Source: Runella sp. MFBS21
GTDB lineage: Bacteria; Bacteroidota; Bacteroidia; Cytophagales; Spirosomataceae
Assembly: GCF_029433105.1 (NCBI RefSeq)
Contig: NZ_JARNTW010000028.1
Coordinates: 17,322 to 81,321, forward strand
DNA: 64,000 nucleotides
Direction of reading: 5' to 3'
The notes below the pieces were generated by a model. That model was given only the letters and a program-made list of their open reading frames with translations, was not told the origin of the DNA and ran no database searches. Positions 9,855 to 18,084 of this stretch are shown piece by piece (the first letter of the stretch is position 1; every line of letters starts with the position of its first letter). The translations under genes were made by a program, and so were the position numbers.

Positions 9855-9989
9855 ACAGGGAGACCTTCCATCATACATTTTTTCATTTTGTAAATTGTTT
9901 TGATTGTGATTTAGGGGTTTATTCGTGAAATTTATCCACCCATATCGCTCAACCCTATTTTATAAAAACTCAACCTTATCTTTCTGTCT

Positions 9990-10673
9990 ATGCCTCTCCC
10001 CAATTCTAATCAGCACAATTATCCTAATGAAGCACAATTTTACGAGGATTTACAAGCCGAACGCCCAGAGGCGTTCAATCACTTATACTTACAAACCTAT
10101 CAAAAATGCCTACCTTTTGCTCTTTCCAAAGGTAGCAGCCAAGATGAAGCCAAAGACTTGCTTCAAGAGTGTTTAGCGATTTTTGTGGAGAAAATCCGCA
10201 ATGGTACTTATGCCTTTCGTGCCGATACCAAAATCACTACCTACTTCTATAGTATCTACATCAATCAGTGGAAAAAAGCCTTTGAACACAAAACCAAACG
10301 AGCAGAGGTACGCCTTCAGACCCAGTACGAATCCCCTCAGGACGACGCAGAAGAGACTTTTAAAGAAAGTATTTCAAGTACACCTTTTAGAGTAACACTC
10401 CAAGATGAGGACGGACACCAAGAAGACATTTCGCTACCCGATATGATAGACCTCGCTGACTATGATGATAGCGAGCGGTCGTGGATTTTTCGGAAACTTC
10501 AGCGTGCTATGAAACTTCTGTCAGAGGATTGTCAGGAAGTATTGACGTGGTTTTATATCGAAGATTGGTCTTTGAAAAACATTGCCCAAGCACTTAACAT
10601 CACCGAAGAGTCGGCAACGGTAAAGCGTTTTAGATGTGCTAAGTATCTGAAAGAGAAGTTTAGACTTGCTTGA
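9990..10673 (+). CDS. ECF-type RNA polymerase sigma factor
   Basis: 227 residues. The sigma-2 region (about 20-105) contains KGSSQDEAKDLLQECLAIF and TKITTYFYSIYINQWK, matching the DEA..LxQxxFxxxW and region 2.3/2.4 pattern of extracytoplasmic-function sigma factors. The sigma-4 region (about 170-225) contains the helix-turn-helix DWSLKNIAQALNITEESATVK. It binds core RNA polymerase and directs it to specific promoters. The gene directly downstream encodes a single-pass membrane protein of anti-sigma type. Its place inside the caspase array suggests control of some of these genes, but no target promoter is proven. Confidence 0.87.
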   Translation: MPLPNSNQHNYPNEAQFYEDLQAERPEAFNHLYLQTYQKCLPFALSKGSSQDEAKDLLQECLAIFVEKIRNGTYAFRADTKITTYFYSIYINQWKKAFEHKTKRAEVRLQTQYESPQDDAEETFKESISSTPFRVTLQDEDGHQEDISLPDMIDLADYDDSERSWIFRKLQRAMKLLSEDCQEVLTWFYIEDWSLKNIAQALNITEESATVKRFRCAKYLKEKFRLA

Positions 10674-10745
10674 TAAGGAACTTCATAAAATCAGTATTAA
10701 CTGATGTAATCCCATTATTGACATTTTTCAAATCATCCCCCAAAT

Positions 10746-11627
10746 ATGGAACTAAACGAAAAAACATTTGAGCAAATCCATGCGTATTTGCGAGGCGAAG
10801 GTACAGAGGAAGAGCGTATGGAGTTTGAGCAACGAATCATACAAGACCCCCAACTAGCCGAGGAAGTAACAGCCCAACAACGCATAAAATCGGGCTTGAA
10901 AGCTAATAAGCACAAGCAGCGTTTTGCGGAAATACACGCTCAACTTGAGTCAGAAGGCGCACTCCCCACTTGGGAGGTCGTTGCATCGCCAACGGAAGTA
11001 CCCGAAGTGCCTGTCAAACCTCTCAGCCAACCACGTCCACTATGGCGATACTGGGCAGCAGCCGCAAGTGTAATCATAGTGGCGGGTGTAGGATGGTACA
11101 TTTATACATTACAAGATACTACTCCCCACCTAGCTAGTCATCCAGATACTACTGCTCCTTCGGATACTACAACGATTCCGCGCGCAAACCAAGAAACTCC
11201 AGAACCTGCTTCGCCGAAGCCTTCTTCTACTCCTGCTACTCCAAAAACCATCACCCCAGATTACAAAGCTCTTTTTGCCCAAAACTTTAGCCGTACCCCG
11301 TCCATTGGTTCGCCTTTTTCGACCGAAAAACTAGGTGTAAACCCCACTATGGTGGCTAGATGGCAAGCTGATACCGCAGCCCTACATGAAGGCATACGTT
11401 TGCTAGATGCAGGACGTGGGCGGTCGGCATTAGTAGAGTTTCAAAAAGTAGAAAAAAGCCGTTTTGAGGAACTTCGTCAGCATGGCGAATGGTATGTAGC
11501 TCTGGCGCTTTTATGGCAAAGCGAATATGGCCAAACGCGCGAACGTCTCCGAACCATTAGTACCAGCGAACAACACTTCTATCAAACAAAAGCAAAAAAT
11601 CTCTTAGCAAAAATAGATAAGAAGTAA
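10746..11627 (+). CDS. Anti-sigma-factor-like single-pass membrane protein
   Basis: 293 residues. A charged cytoplasmic N-terminus (ELNEKTFEQIHAYLRGEGTEEERMEF..., about 1-90) has the look of Bacteroidota anti-sigma factors, in which a helical segment with EExxxFExxLxxDPxLxxEV precedes the membrane anchor. One transmembrane segment lies at about 101-121 (WRYWAAAASVIIVAGVGWYI). Then come a Thr/Pro/Ser-rich spacer and a C-terminal domain with TPR-like helices (ALVEFQKVE, GEWYVALALLW). It follows the ECF sigma gene by 72 nt in the same direction, so a sigma/anti-sigma pair is likely. The exact family is not certain. Confidence 0.72.
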   Translation: MELNEKTFEQIHAYLRGEGTEEERMEFEQRIIQDPQLAEEVTAQQRIKSGLKANKHKQRFAEIHAQLESEGALPTWEVVASPTEVPEVPVKPLSQPRPLWRYWAAAASVIIVAGVGWYIYTLQDTTPHLASHPDTTAPSDTTTIPRANQETPEPASPKPSSTPATPKTITPDYKALFAQNFSRTPSIGSPFSTEKLGVNPTMVARWQADTAALHEGIRLLDAGRGRSALVEFQKVEKSRFEELRQHGEWYVALALLWQSEYGQTRERLRTISTSEQHFYQTKAKNLLAKIDKK

Positions 11628-11656
11628 TCTAATTATATAAGGCAACAATTTAGATT

Positions 11657-13234
11657 ATGAGAAATGGGCTTTTAATTTTTTTATGGTTATGGGTACTTGG
11701 CTCTTTGGAAGCACAACGGGCTTTTAAGCCAATCCAACCCAAAAAAGGTCGATTAGCTTTGGTGATTGGCAATTCAGCATACCTCGGACAGGCCCTTCCT
11801 AATGCCGCCAACGACGCACAAGATATGGCCAAAACACTTAGTCTTTTGGGGTTTGAGGTTATTCTCAAAGAAAACCTCACCAAAAACCAAATGGAGGAGG
11901 AAATCAGTGCTTTTGTAAAACAACTTAGCAACTATAAAGTAGGACTTTTTTATTTTGCTGGGCATGGTTTCTTAAGTACCCAAAAAGACAACTATCTTAT
12001 GTCTACGGGTGTGCATAGAGGGATGACCGAAACTTTTGCTAAAAGCCACTCTATAGCCCTAGAGGATGTAATGGGCAGTATGGACGAAGTTGAAAATACC
12101 CCTACCAAAATCTTAATAGTGGATGCCTGCCGTAACAACCCCTTCCGCTCGTGGGGGTGAACCACTCAAAAAGGATTGGGAACGATGAATGCTCCCGATG
12201 GGATGATCGCCTTTTTTGCGGCCTCTCCTAACGAAGAAGCTTCCGAAAACCCAGGACAACGCAATGGCCTTTTTACCCAAGAATTACTGTCTCAACTCAA
12301 AATACCCAATTTGAGCTTTGATGAGCTAATACGTAAGACCACCAATGCCGTTAAGAGCCAAAACGCCGCTCAACACCCCTATCGGGTAGGTGATTTGTCG
12401 GATGTGTTTTACTTCAATCACTCTCCTGCCCCTACTCACCCCGAGGAGCCTGCCAAGCCCGTTGTTGACTTAGAACCCGTAGCGATGCGCTACATGGAGG
12501 GGGGCAGTTTTGAGATGGGGAGCAATAAGTATGACAGCGAGAAACCCGTACACCGCGTAATGGTAAGCAGTTTTCGGATGGCCACTTATGAGACGACGGT
12601 GGGGGAGTTTGAGAAGTTTGTAGAAGCGACGGGCTATCAGACAGAAGCCGAGAAAGGGAATGGCAGTTATGTTTGGACGGGTACAAAATATGAGCAGAAA
12701 TCTGGAGTGAATTGGCGTTGTAACACGGCGGGCGAGCCACGTCCCCGTTCTGAATACAATCACCCAGTGATTCATGTGAGTTGGAACGATGCAGTGGCCT
12801 ATTGCGAATGGCTGAGCCGCAAGACGGGTCAGGTTTATCGTTTGCCTACTGAGGCGGAGTGGGAATACGCGGCACGTGGCGGTCAGCAGAGTCGCGGCAC
12901 GATCTATGCGGGCAGTAATAGTTTGGATGAAGTGGGCTGGTGTACGACTAATACGCAAGACAAAGGTACGCAGTCGGTGGGTCAAAAAGGGTCAAATGAA
13001 TTGGGGTTATATGATATGAGCGGGAATGTATGGGAGTGGTGTAGTGATTGGTATGGAGATTACAGCAGTGATTCACAGACCAATCCTAGGGGTGCTGCTA
13101 CAGGGTCTTATCGCGTGCTTCGCGGTGGTGGCTGGCTCGACAGCCCCGCGAGTGGCCGCGTGGCGGCTCGCAGCTACAACACGCCCTCGCTTCGCATCTT
13201 CAACGTTGGCTTTCGGGTAGTGTCCCTTCAGTAA
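11657..13234 (+). pseudogene. Caspase-FGE gene interrupted by one in-frame TGA, with VR2
   Basis: The frame is continuous from ATG 11657 to TAA 13234 except for TGA at 12158-12160; no indel separates the halves. The first part (167 codons) has a signal peptide (LGSLEAQ), His103 (FAGHG) and Cys158 (DACRNNPFRSWG) and ends ten residues after the catalytic Cys. The second part contains the rest of the caspase fold, the linker and a complete FGE domain ending in VR2. Paralogues have Arg where the stop lies (SWNRD, GWDRN), so a single CGA to TGA transition explains it. A shorter product from ATG 12182 or GTG/ATG nearby could still be made, but it would lack a signal peptide. Confidence 0.85.
13112..13228 (+). 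other. DGR variable repeat VR2
   Basis: Same 117-bp architecture as VR1. Variable codons ctc gac agc / agt ggc / gct / agc tac aac / ctt / atc ttc aac; all constant codons match the shared frame. The tail is intact although the gene is broken upstream. Confidence 0.85.
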
Positions 13235-13369
13235 ACAGGGAGGTAATCGGCCTAGTGCGGCGTGTTTTGTCACCCCGTAGTTTTGTGACCCTGTTAAGGG
13301 TCTATTCTCGCTCTTTGTCACCCCGAAGGGGTCTATTTATATCGTAAAACAGCATCAAAATCTAGCCTT
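13235..13369 (+). repeat. Intergenic cassette, copy A (VR-downstream hairpins plus upstream region of next gene)
   Basis: Nearly identical (one difference in 135 bp) to 14984-15118 and clearly related to 27457-27593 and to the ends of 19660-19913. It begins with ACAGGGAG, which pairs with TCCCT of the VR end across the stop codon. It holds hairpins GACCCT-GTTA-AGGGTC (13287-13302) and ACCCC-GAA-GGGGT (13320-13332), and ends just before an ATGCGTACTTTTTTC start. It probably carries terminator and promoter functions and perhaps a DGR homing element. Confidence 0.8.
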
Positions 13370-14983
13370 ATGCGTACTTTTTTCTATTACTCCCTGTTTT
13401 TTTTCAGCCTTGGGCTGCTAAGCACCCCCGCATTTGCCCAACCCAAAGGGATGAAACCCATTGACAAAAGCCAAATGCCAGCGGGTACAGAGCGGCGGCT
13501 AGCGCTGGTGATTGGCAACAAAGACTATACCCGCCCAGAGGCACGCCTACAAAACCCTCTCAACGATGCCAACGACGTAACGGCCACGCTCCAGCAGCTT
13601 GGTTTTGAGGTCATCAAACGTACCAATCTCGACCGCGCTGGACTGGAAACGGCCATTGATGATTTTGCTGCCAAACTCACTAGCTATGATGTGGGGCTAT
13701 TTTACTTTTCAGGCCACGGGATGGCTTTTCAGGGTGAAAACTATTTGCTGCCCACAGATGCCAACTTGAGTTTTGAAAACCAAGCCCGCTCACAATGTGT
13801 GTCTTTGAGACGTATCCTCGACGGCATGGAGGGTGCCCAAGCCAAAGTAAGTTTGGTATTGCTTGATGCCTGCCGCAACAACCCTTTCAAACGTAGTTGG
13901 AGTCGTAGTACGGGTGGCAATGGCTTGGTGATTCCCAACAACCCCCGAGGTAGTATGGTGGCCTTTGCGACCCGGGAAGGCAGCACCGCCGACGACAATG
14001 TGAGTGAGAGCAATGGGCTTTTTACAAGCGAGTTGTTGAAACACTTACGAACGCCCAATCTGGGTTTACGCGACATTCTCGACCGCACTATTGACGGTGT
14101 AGAAACCCGCAGCGGAGGCCGCCAAGTCCCCGGTCGCTACGACGAGTTACGTGGAAATTTTGTGTTTGTACAGACAGCCTCCCCCATCGCCAAGACTGAA
14201 CCTTACACGCCGCCTAAGCGCGAGGAGCCTACGCGAGTTGAACCTGCCAAACCTAAAGCTAAGATCTTCATGGATTTACCCTTTGCAGAGATGGCTTATG
14301 TGGAAGGCGGTACGTTTCAGATGGGCGATACGCGGGGAGAGGGAGGGGCTGACGAAAAGCCCGTACATAGTGTGACAGTGAGCAGTTTTTACATGAGTAA
14401 ATACGAGATTACGCAGCGACAGTGGGAGTCTGTGATGGGGAGCAATCCGAGTTATTTTAAGGACTGTGGTGATTGCCCCGTAGAAAAAGTAAGTTGGGAA
14501 GATGTGCAGGAGTTTTTAAAGAGATTGAACGCCCGTACGGGGGGTAGCTATCGCCTGCCTACGGAAGCGGAATGGGAATACGCGGCGGGCGGAGGTAGTG
14601 GCACCCGTACGCGTTTTGGCAATGGTCGGGATGTATTGGATGCTACGGAGGCAAATTTTTATTCCAAGGCTGATGCCAAAGAACCTTATTCGGTAGTAGG
14701 CGATTATCGGACTAAGACCATAAAAGTGGGCAGTTTTCGGCCTAATGGATTGGGGTTATACGACATGACAGGCAATGTGTTGGAGTGGTGTAGTGACTGG
14801 TACGGTGACTATAGTAGTAGTGCTAGTATTAATCCTACAGGCCCTACTACAGGGTCTTATCGCGTGCTTCGCGGTGGAAGCTGGGGCGACAACCCCGCGA
14901 ATAGCCGCGTGGCGTATCGCAACGGCTACACGCCCTCGGATCGCGACAGCTACGTTGGCTTTCGGGTAGTGTCCCTTCAGTAA
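13370..14983 (+). CDS. Secreted caspase-FGE protein with DGR-type variable tail (VR3)
   Basis: 537 residues. It has the shared MRTFFYYSLFFF signal peptide ending AFAQ (residue 24). The caspase domain has His116 (YFSGHG) and Cys168 (LLDACRNNPF). The linker PYTPPKREEP leads to an FGE-type domain of the EITQRQWESVMGSNPS class, with CGDCPVEKVSWEDVQEF, LPTEAEWEYAAGGGSGTRTRFG and [12 protein letters not shown], about 60% of the protein away from the caspase dyad. FGE catalytic cysteines are absent from the tail. VR3 occupies the last 39 codons before Gln-stop. This FGE subtype is shared with the gene at 18085, while its signal peptide is shared with 15119, 19914 and 27594, so module shuffling is evident. 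Confidence 0.9.
   Translation: MRTFFYYSLFFFSLGLLSTPAFAQPKGMKPIDKSQMPAGTERRLALVIGNKDYTRPEARLQNPLNDANDVTATLQQLGFEVIKRTNLDRAGLETAIDDFAAKLTSYDVGLFYFSGHGMAFQGENYLLPTDANLSFENQARSQCVSLRRILDGMEGAQAKVSLVLLDACRNNPFKRSWSRSTGGNGLVIPNNPRGSMVAFATREGSTADDNVSESNGLFTSELLKHLRTPNLGLRDILDRTIDGVETRSGGRQVPGRYDELRGNFVFVQTASPIAKTEPYTPPKREEPTRVEPAKPKAKIFMDLPFAEMAYVEGGTFQMGDTRGEGGADEKPVHSVTVSSFYMSKYEITQRQWESVMGSNPSYFKDCGDCPVEKVSWEDVQEFLKRLNARTGGSYRLPTEAEWEYAAGGGSGTRTRFGNGRDVLDATEANFYSKADAKEPYSVVGDYRTKTIKVGSFRPNGLGLYDMTGNVLEWCSDWYGDYSSSASINPTGPTTGSYRVLRGGSWGDNPANSRVAYRNGYTPSDRDSYVGFRVVSLQ
14861..14977 (+). other. DGR variable repeat VR3
   Basis: 117 bp. Variable codons ggc gac aac / aat agc / tat / aac ggc tac / gat / gac agc tac. 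No off-pattern difference from the inferred AAC/AAT template was found by eye. Confidence 0.87.
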
Positions 14984-15118
14984 ACAGGGAGGTAATCGGC
15001 CTAGTGCGGCGTGTTTTGTCACCCCGTAGTTTTGTGACCCTGTTAAGGGTCTATTCTCGCTCTTTGTCACCCCGAAGGGGTCTATTTATATCGTAAAACA
15101 GCATCAATATCTAGCCTT
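14984..15118 (+). repeat. Intergenic cassette, copy B
   Basis: Matches copy A (13235-13369) at all but one position (cATCAAT versus cATCAAA near the end). It contains the same two hairpins and the same region upstream of the start codon, so both flanking genes carry interchangeable ends. Confidence 0.85.
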
Positions 15119-16396
15119 ATGCGTACTTTTTTCTATTACTCCCTCTTTTTTCTTTTCAGCCTCGGACTGCTAAGCACCCCCGCATTTGCCCAACCCAAAG
15201 GGATGAAACCCGTGGGTGGTAACGCTCCCGCCGGCACTGAACGGCGATTGGCTTTGGTGGTAGGCAACAAAGATTACCCCTACCTCAACCCGCTGCGTAA
15301 CCCACTCAACGACGCCAACGACATGGAAGCGGCACTCAAACGCCTTGGCTTCGAGGTCATCACCGTCACCAATGCCGATTACCGCGCCTTGACCAATGCC
15401 CTGACTCGCTTCAAGGAAGGCTTGACGCAGTCGGATGTGGCCTTTTTTTACTATTCTGGCCACGGAGCAAGCTACGGTGGTAAAAACTACCTGCTGCCCA
15501 CCGACCTCAACGCCGATTGCCTCGAACAAATTGAAGATCAGGGATTATCGCTGAATCGCATCTTGGGCGATATTGCTTCCAAAGGCGTAAAGAACAGTTT
15601 TGTGGTGCTGGATGCCTGCCGCAATATTCCTAAACTGCGCCTGTGCGACAACAGCAAAAAGGACATCACCACCAACGGTTACGTAAAGCCCACCAACAAT
15701 CCGCGTGGCAGCATGGTGATCTACGCCACCGAAGAAGGCACCACGGCTGACGACAACGCCACGGGACGCAACGGGCTCTTTACGGGCGCGTTGCTCAAAT
15801 ACCTCACCCGCCCCAACCTGACCATCAAAAACATCTTAGACCAAGCCTCGCTGGAAGTGGATGATAAAAGCGGTGGCCGCCAAACCCCCGCCCGTTATGA
15901 TAAAATTTACGGCGATTTTTACTTTGTGCTCTCGGGCGATACGCCATCTAAGCCGCTCCCCGCAGCGACGGAGGTCAAAACACCCCCATTGGAGCCTAAC
16001 ATGCAGGTTATCAGAATTAAATCTATCAAAGAAGCCATAAAGTTTGACCTGAAAGAGTTTACGGTGATTGCGGGTAAGCCCGTTGAGTTGATTTTTGATA
16101 ATCCCGATGCCATGCACCACAACCTCGTGATTGTGAAGCCCAAAGCAATGGATATTGTTGGCAACGCGGCTGATAAAATGATTACGCAAAAAGATGCTGC
16201 CGAGAAAAACTACGTGCCTAATTTGCCGCATGTGATTGCTTATACGCCCTTGGTCAATCCCAACCAATCTTTCCGTCTTACTTTCATGGCGCCCACTGAG
16301 CCAGGCAATTACCCCTACATCTGTACCTTCCCAGGCCACTGGCGACTGATGAACGGGGTAATGAAAGTAGTGAAAGAGGAAAGCAAGCCAAAGTAG
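15119..16396 (+). CDS. Secreted caspase fused to an azurin-like cupredoxin domain
   Basis: 425 residues. Signal peptide to about residue 25 (AFAQ). Caspase-like domain with His115 (YYSGHG) and Cys167 (VLDACRNIP; the usual NNP is NIP). After the caspase fold (GDFYFVLSG, about 270) a linker PPLEPN leads to a cupredoxin domain of about 125 residues. A complete type-1 copper site is visible: His334 in MHHNLVIV, then Cys402-x4-His407-x3-Met411 in YICTFPGHWRLM, the same spacing as azurin. The protein would bind one copper ion and could transfer electrons. The FGE domain expected at this place lies broken just downstream, so the cupredoxin seems to have been inserted into a caspase-FGE gene. Confidence 0.88.
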   Translation: MRTFFYYSLFFLFSLGLLSTPAFAQPKGMKPVGGNAPAGTERRLALVVGNKDYPYLNPLRNPLNDANDMEAALKRLGFEVITVTNADYRALTNALTRFKEGLTQSDVAFFYYSGHGASYGGKNYLLPTDLNADCLEQIEDQGLSLNRILGDIASKGVKNSFVVLDACRNIPKLRLCDNSKKDITTNGYVKPTNNPRGSMVIYATEEGTTADDNATGRNGLFTGALLKYLTRPNLTIKNILDQASLEVDDKSGGRQTPARYDKIYGDFYFVLSGDTPSKPLPAATEVKTPPLEPNMQVIRIKSIKEAIKFDLKEFTVIAGKPVELIFDNPDAMHHNLVIVKPKAMDIVGNAADKMITQKDAAEKNYVPNLPHVIAYTPLVNPNQSFRLTFMAPTEPGNYPYICTFPGHWRLMNGVMKVVKEESKPK

Positions 16397-16416
16397 TGAA
16401 GAGGAAAGCAAGTCAA
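16367..16416 (+). repeat. Imperfect tandem duplication at the cupredoxin/FGE junction
   Basis: Two adjacent units of about 25 bp, both GTAGTGAA(A)GAGGAAAGCAAG(C/T)CAA, span the stop codon of the cupredoxin fusion and the start of the FGE remnant. This is a footprint of the rearrangement that separated the two. Confidence 0.8.
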
Positions 16417-17186
16417 TGAGTAAATATAATTCTAATTGGGGGAGTGAGCTGGACTTAGAGCCTGTGGCCATGCGCTACGTAGCCTGTGGCAGTTTTGAAA
16501 TGAGCAGCAGCGATGGCGAAGCCGACGAAAAGTAACGGTGAAGGGATTCCGGATGGCACGTATGAGACGACGGTGGCAGAGAGCGATGTGTGGAAGCCAC
16601 GGGTTACCAAACCGAAGCGAAGAAAGGCAATGACAGCTATGTGTATGTCAATAGTAAGTTTGAGGAAAAAGTGGGGGTAAATTGGCGCTGTAACACGGCT
16701 AGGGAACTTCGTCCTCGCTCGGAATACAACCACTCGGTGATCCATGTAAGTTGGAACGATGCGGTGGCCTATTGCGAGTGGAAGACGTATCGTTTACCTA
16801 CAGAATCGGAGTGGGAATACGCGGCACGTGGCGGTCAGCAGAGTCGCGGCACGAGCTATTCTGGCAGTAATAGTTTGGATGAAGTGGGGTGGTATATGAC
16901 TAATACGCAAGGGAAAGGCACGGAGTCAGTGGGTCTAAAAGGGGCCAATGAACTGGGCTTGTATGACCTGAGCGGGAATGTATGGGAGTGGTGTAGTGAC
17001 TGGTACGGTGCCTATAGTAGCAGTGCTAGTAGCAATCCTACAGGCCCTACTACAGGGTCTGATCGCGTGCTTCGCGGTGGGGGCTGGAGCAACCCCCCTG
17101 CGTATAGCCGCGTGGCGTATCGCAACGACGGCATGCCCTCGTATCGCTCCCGCGACGTTGGCTTTCGGGTAGTGTCCCTTCCCTAA
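16416..17186 (+). pseudogene. Broken FGE domain still ending in a variable repeat (VR4)
   Basis: From ATG 16416 the frame reads DLEPVAMRYVACGSFEMSSS, the usual start of the FGE domain, and stops at TAA 16533. Homology continues in other frames (KGFRMA, then TYETTV) after small deletions, and is open again from about 16590 ([12 protein letters not shown]) to the stop at 17186. Seven residues (LSRKTGQ in paralogues) are missing before KTYRLPTE. The reading frame from 16590 could in theory give a 198-residue product but has no signal peptide. The end is a VR-type segment finishing Leu-Pro-stop instead of Leu-Gln-stop. Confidence 0.82.
17064..17180 (+). other. DGR variable repeat VR4 (in pseudogene)
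   Basis: 117 bp. Variable codons agc aac ccc / tat agc / tat / aac gac ggc / tat / tcc cgc gac follow the NNC/NNT rule. Off-pattern changes are cct for ccc, atg for acg and the ccc before stop, consistent with early decay. Confidence 0.8.
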
Positions 17187-17345
17187 ACAGGGAGGCATTC
17201 CGCCTGACGCAGCGTGTTTGCTCCTTTTAAAAAAGATACGAACGCAGCTGTGGAGGGAGTAGGAGGGAGGGACGACGGAGTCGCCCAGACCGAGTAACGA
17301 ACGGGGTCGCCCAGACGGAACAGCGAAGAGAGTCGCGCCGACTGA
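17187..17345 (+). repeat. Intergenic repeat shared with 19660-19790
   Basis: The stretch from CCGCCTGACGCAGCGTGTTTG through GATACGAACGCAGCTGTGG, GGAGTAGGAGGGAGGGACGAC and CGAACGGGGTCGCCCAGACGG recurs almost unchanged after the gene ending at 19659, with a small insertion here. No reading frame in it looks coding. Confidence 0.7.
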
Positions 17346-17385
17346 AGATGGCTCAGAAAAAAAATACAAGTTTGTGAAGTGTAAG

Positions 17386-17395
17386 TGATAAGGTT
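17386..17395 (+). promoter_or_regulatory. Shared upstream motif TGATAAGGTT, copy 2
   Basis: It lies 57-66 nt before the ATG at 17452, in the same orientation as the copies at 3806, 22324 and 24211. Confidence 0.35.
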
Positions 17396-17451
17396 GTGGG
17401 CAGTTTGGGAATATACAAACAAGAAAACTTCCATCTCATTCACAAACTTCA

Positions 17452-17874
17452 ATGAAAACACAAACTCTTTTTAATAACAACAAAAAAGGTACTGCTGGTC
17501 TCACCGCCAAAGGTATAGCATGGGTAGTGATGTTGGCCTTGTTTACAATGGCATTTACAAGGGCTTCCCAAAGCAACCATTCCCTACTAGAAAGCCAATA
17601 TGTGGTGTATATCGGTGGGGTAAATGTGAATACTTACCATGGTAAAATCAGCCACTTGGTCATTAGTAACGTGATTTATTTAGAAGAAAGTGAATTGACA
17701 CCCGCCAAAAAGTACTTTAACGAACAAGTATTTGGGGACTTTCCCAATTACCGAAATAGCTATTCTTCTGGCTATAATTCTTATTATAAAGTATTCGAAA
17801 ATAAATATGACGCACTGGCCTATCGAAAACGCCTCATCGAAAGTGCCCAGCAAGTAAATGCTTATAATTTATAA
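17452..17874 (+). CDS. Hypothetical membrane-anchored or secreted small protein
   Basis: 140 residues. A basic N-terminus (KTQTLFNNNKKG) precedes one hydrophobic segment at about 22-40 (KGIAWVVMLALFTMAFT), either a signal anchor or a long signal peptide. The remainder is Tyr/Asn-rich (YRNSYSSGYNSYYKVFENKYDALAYRKR) and ends in a helix resembling an SPOR-like or similar small extracytoplasmic domain, but I cannot assign a family. It stands alone between two FGE-bearing genes, with a terminator hairpin 28 nt downstream. Confidence 0.7.
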   Translation: MKTQTLFNNNKKGTAGLTAKGIAWVVMLALFTMAFTRASQSNHSLLESQYVVYIGGVNVNTYHGKISHLVISNVIYLEESELTPAKKYFNEQVFGDFPNYRNSYSSGYNSYYKVFENKYDALAYRKRLIESAQQVNAYNL

Positions 17875-17901
17875 CATCAGACTGGTTTTGAGCAATGCAA
17901 C

Positions 17902-17937
17902 CACCAAGCCGCAAAGGTTTTTCTTTGCGACTTGGTG
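17902..17937 (+). terminator. Hairpin terminator after the small membrane protein gene
   Basis: Arms CACCAAG-C-CGCAAAG and CTTTGCG-A-CTTGGTG pair with a single mismatch around a GTTTTT loop, 27 nt after the stop at 17874. A strong stem, though without a long T-tract. Confidence 0.65.
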
Positions 17938-18084
17938 CTATTACAAATCTTCTAACGCTTCGATGTAGCTCAATAAACCATATTTCCTTTATTATTCGAT
18001 AATTTTTCGACTGGGTTGTCTATCTAAATTCCTTATTTTTGAATTTTAGCGTTTTTTGTCTAAAAGACTCTCCAATACCAACTT

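Noticed and set aside
9552..9878. Minus-strand frames across the variable repeats (also 13073-13321, 14756-15070, 16935-17369, 19432-19800)
   Set aside because: They arise because NNC/NNT codons rarely give stops in the reverse frame; no start context, and they are antisense to well-supported FGE genes.
12158..12160. TGA as selenocysteine or recoded codon
   Set aside because: The aligned residue in paralogues is Arg, not Cys, and no selenocysteine insertion structure is apparent; a nonsense mutation is simpler.
13026..13220. 64-codon plus-strand frames overlapping each VR in another frame (also 14775, 16978, 19451, 9643)
   Set aside because: Repeated shadow frames of the same conserved DNA; sequence composition is not protein-like.
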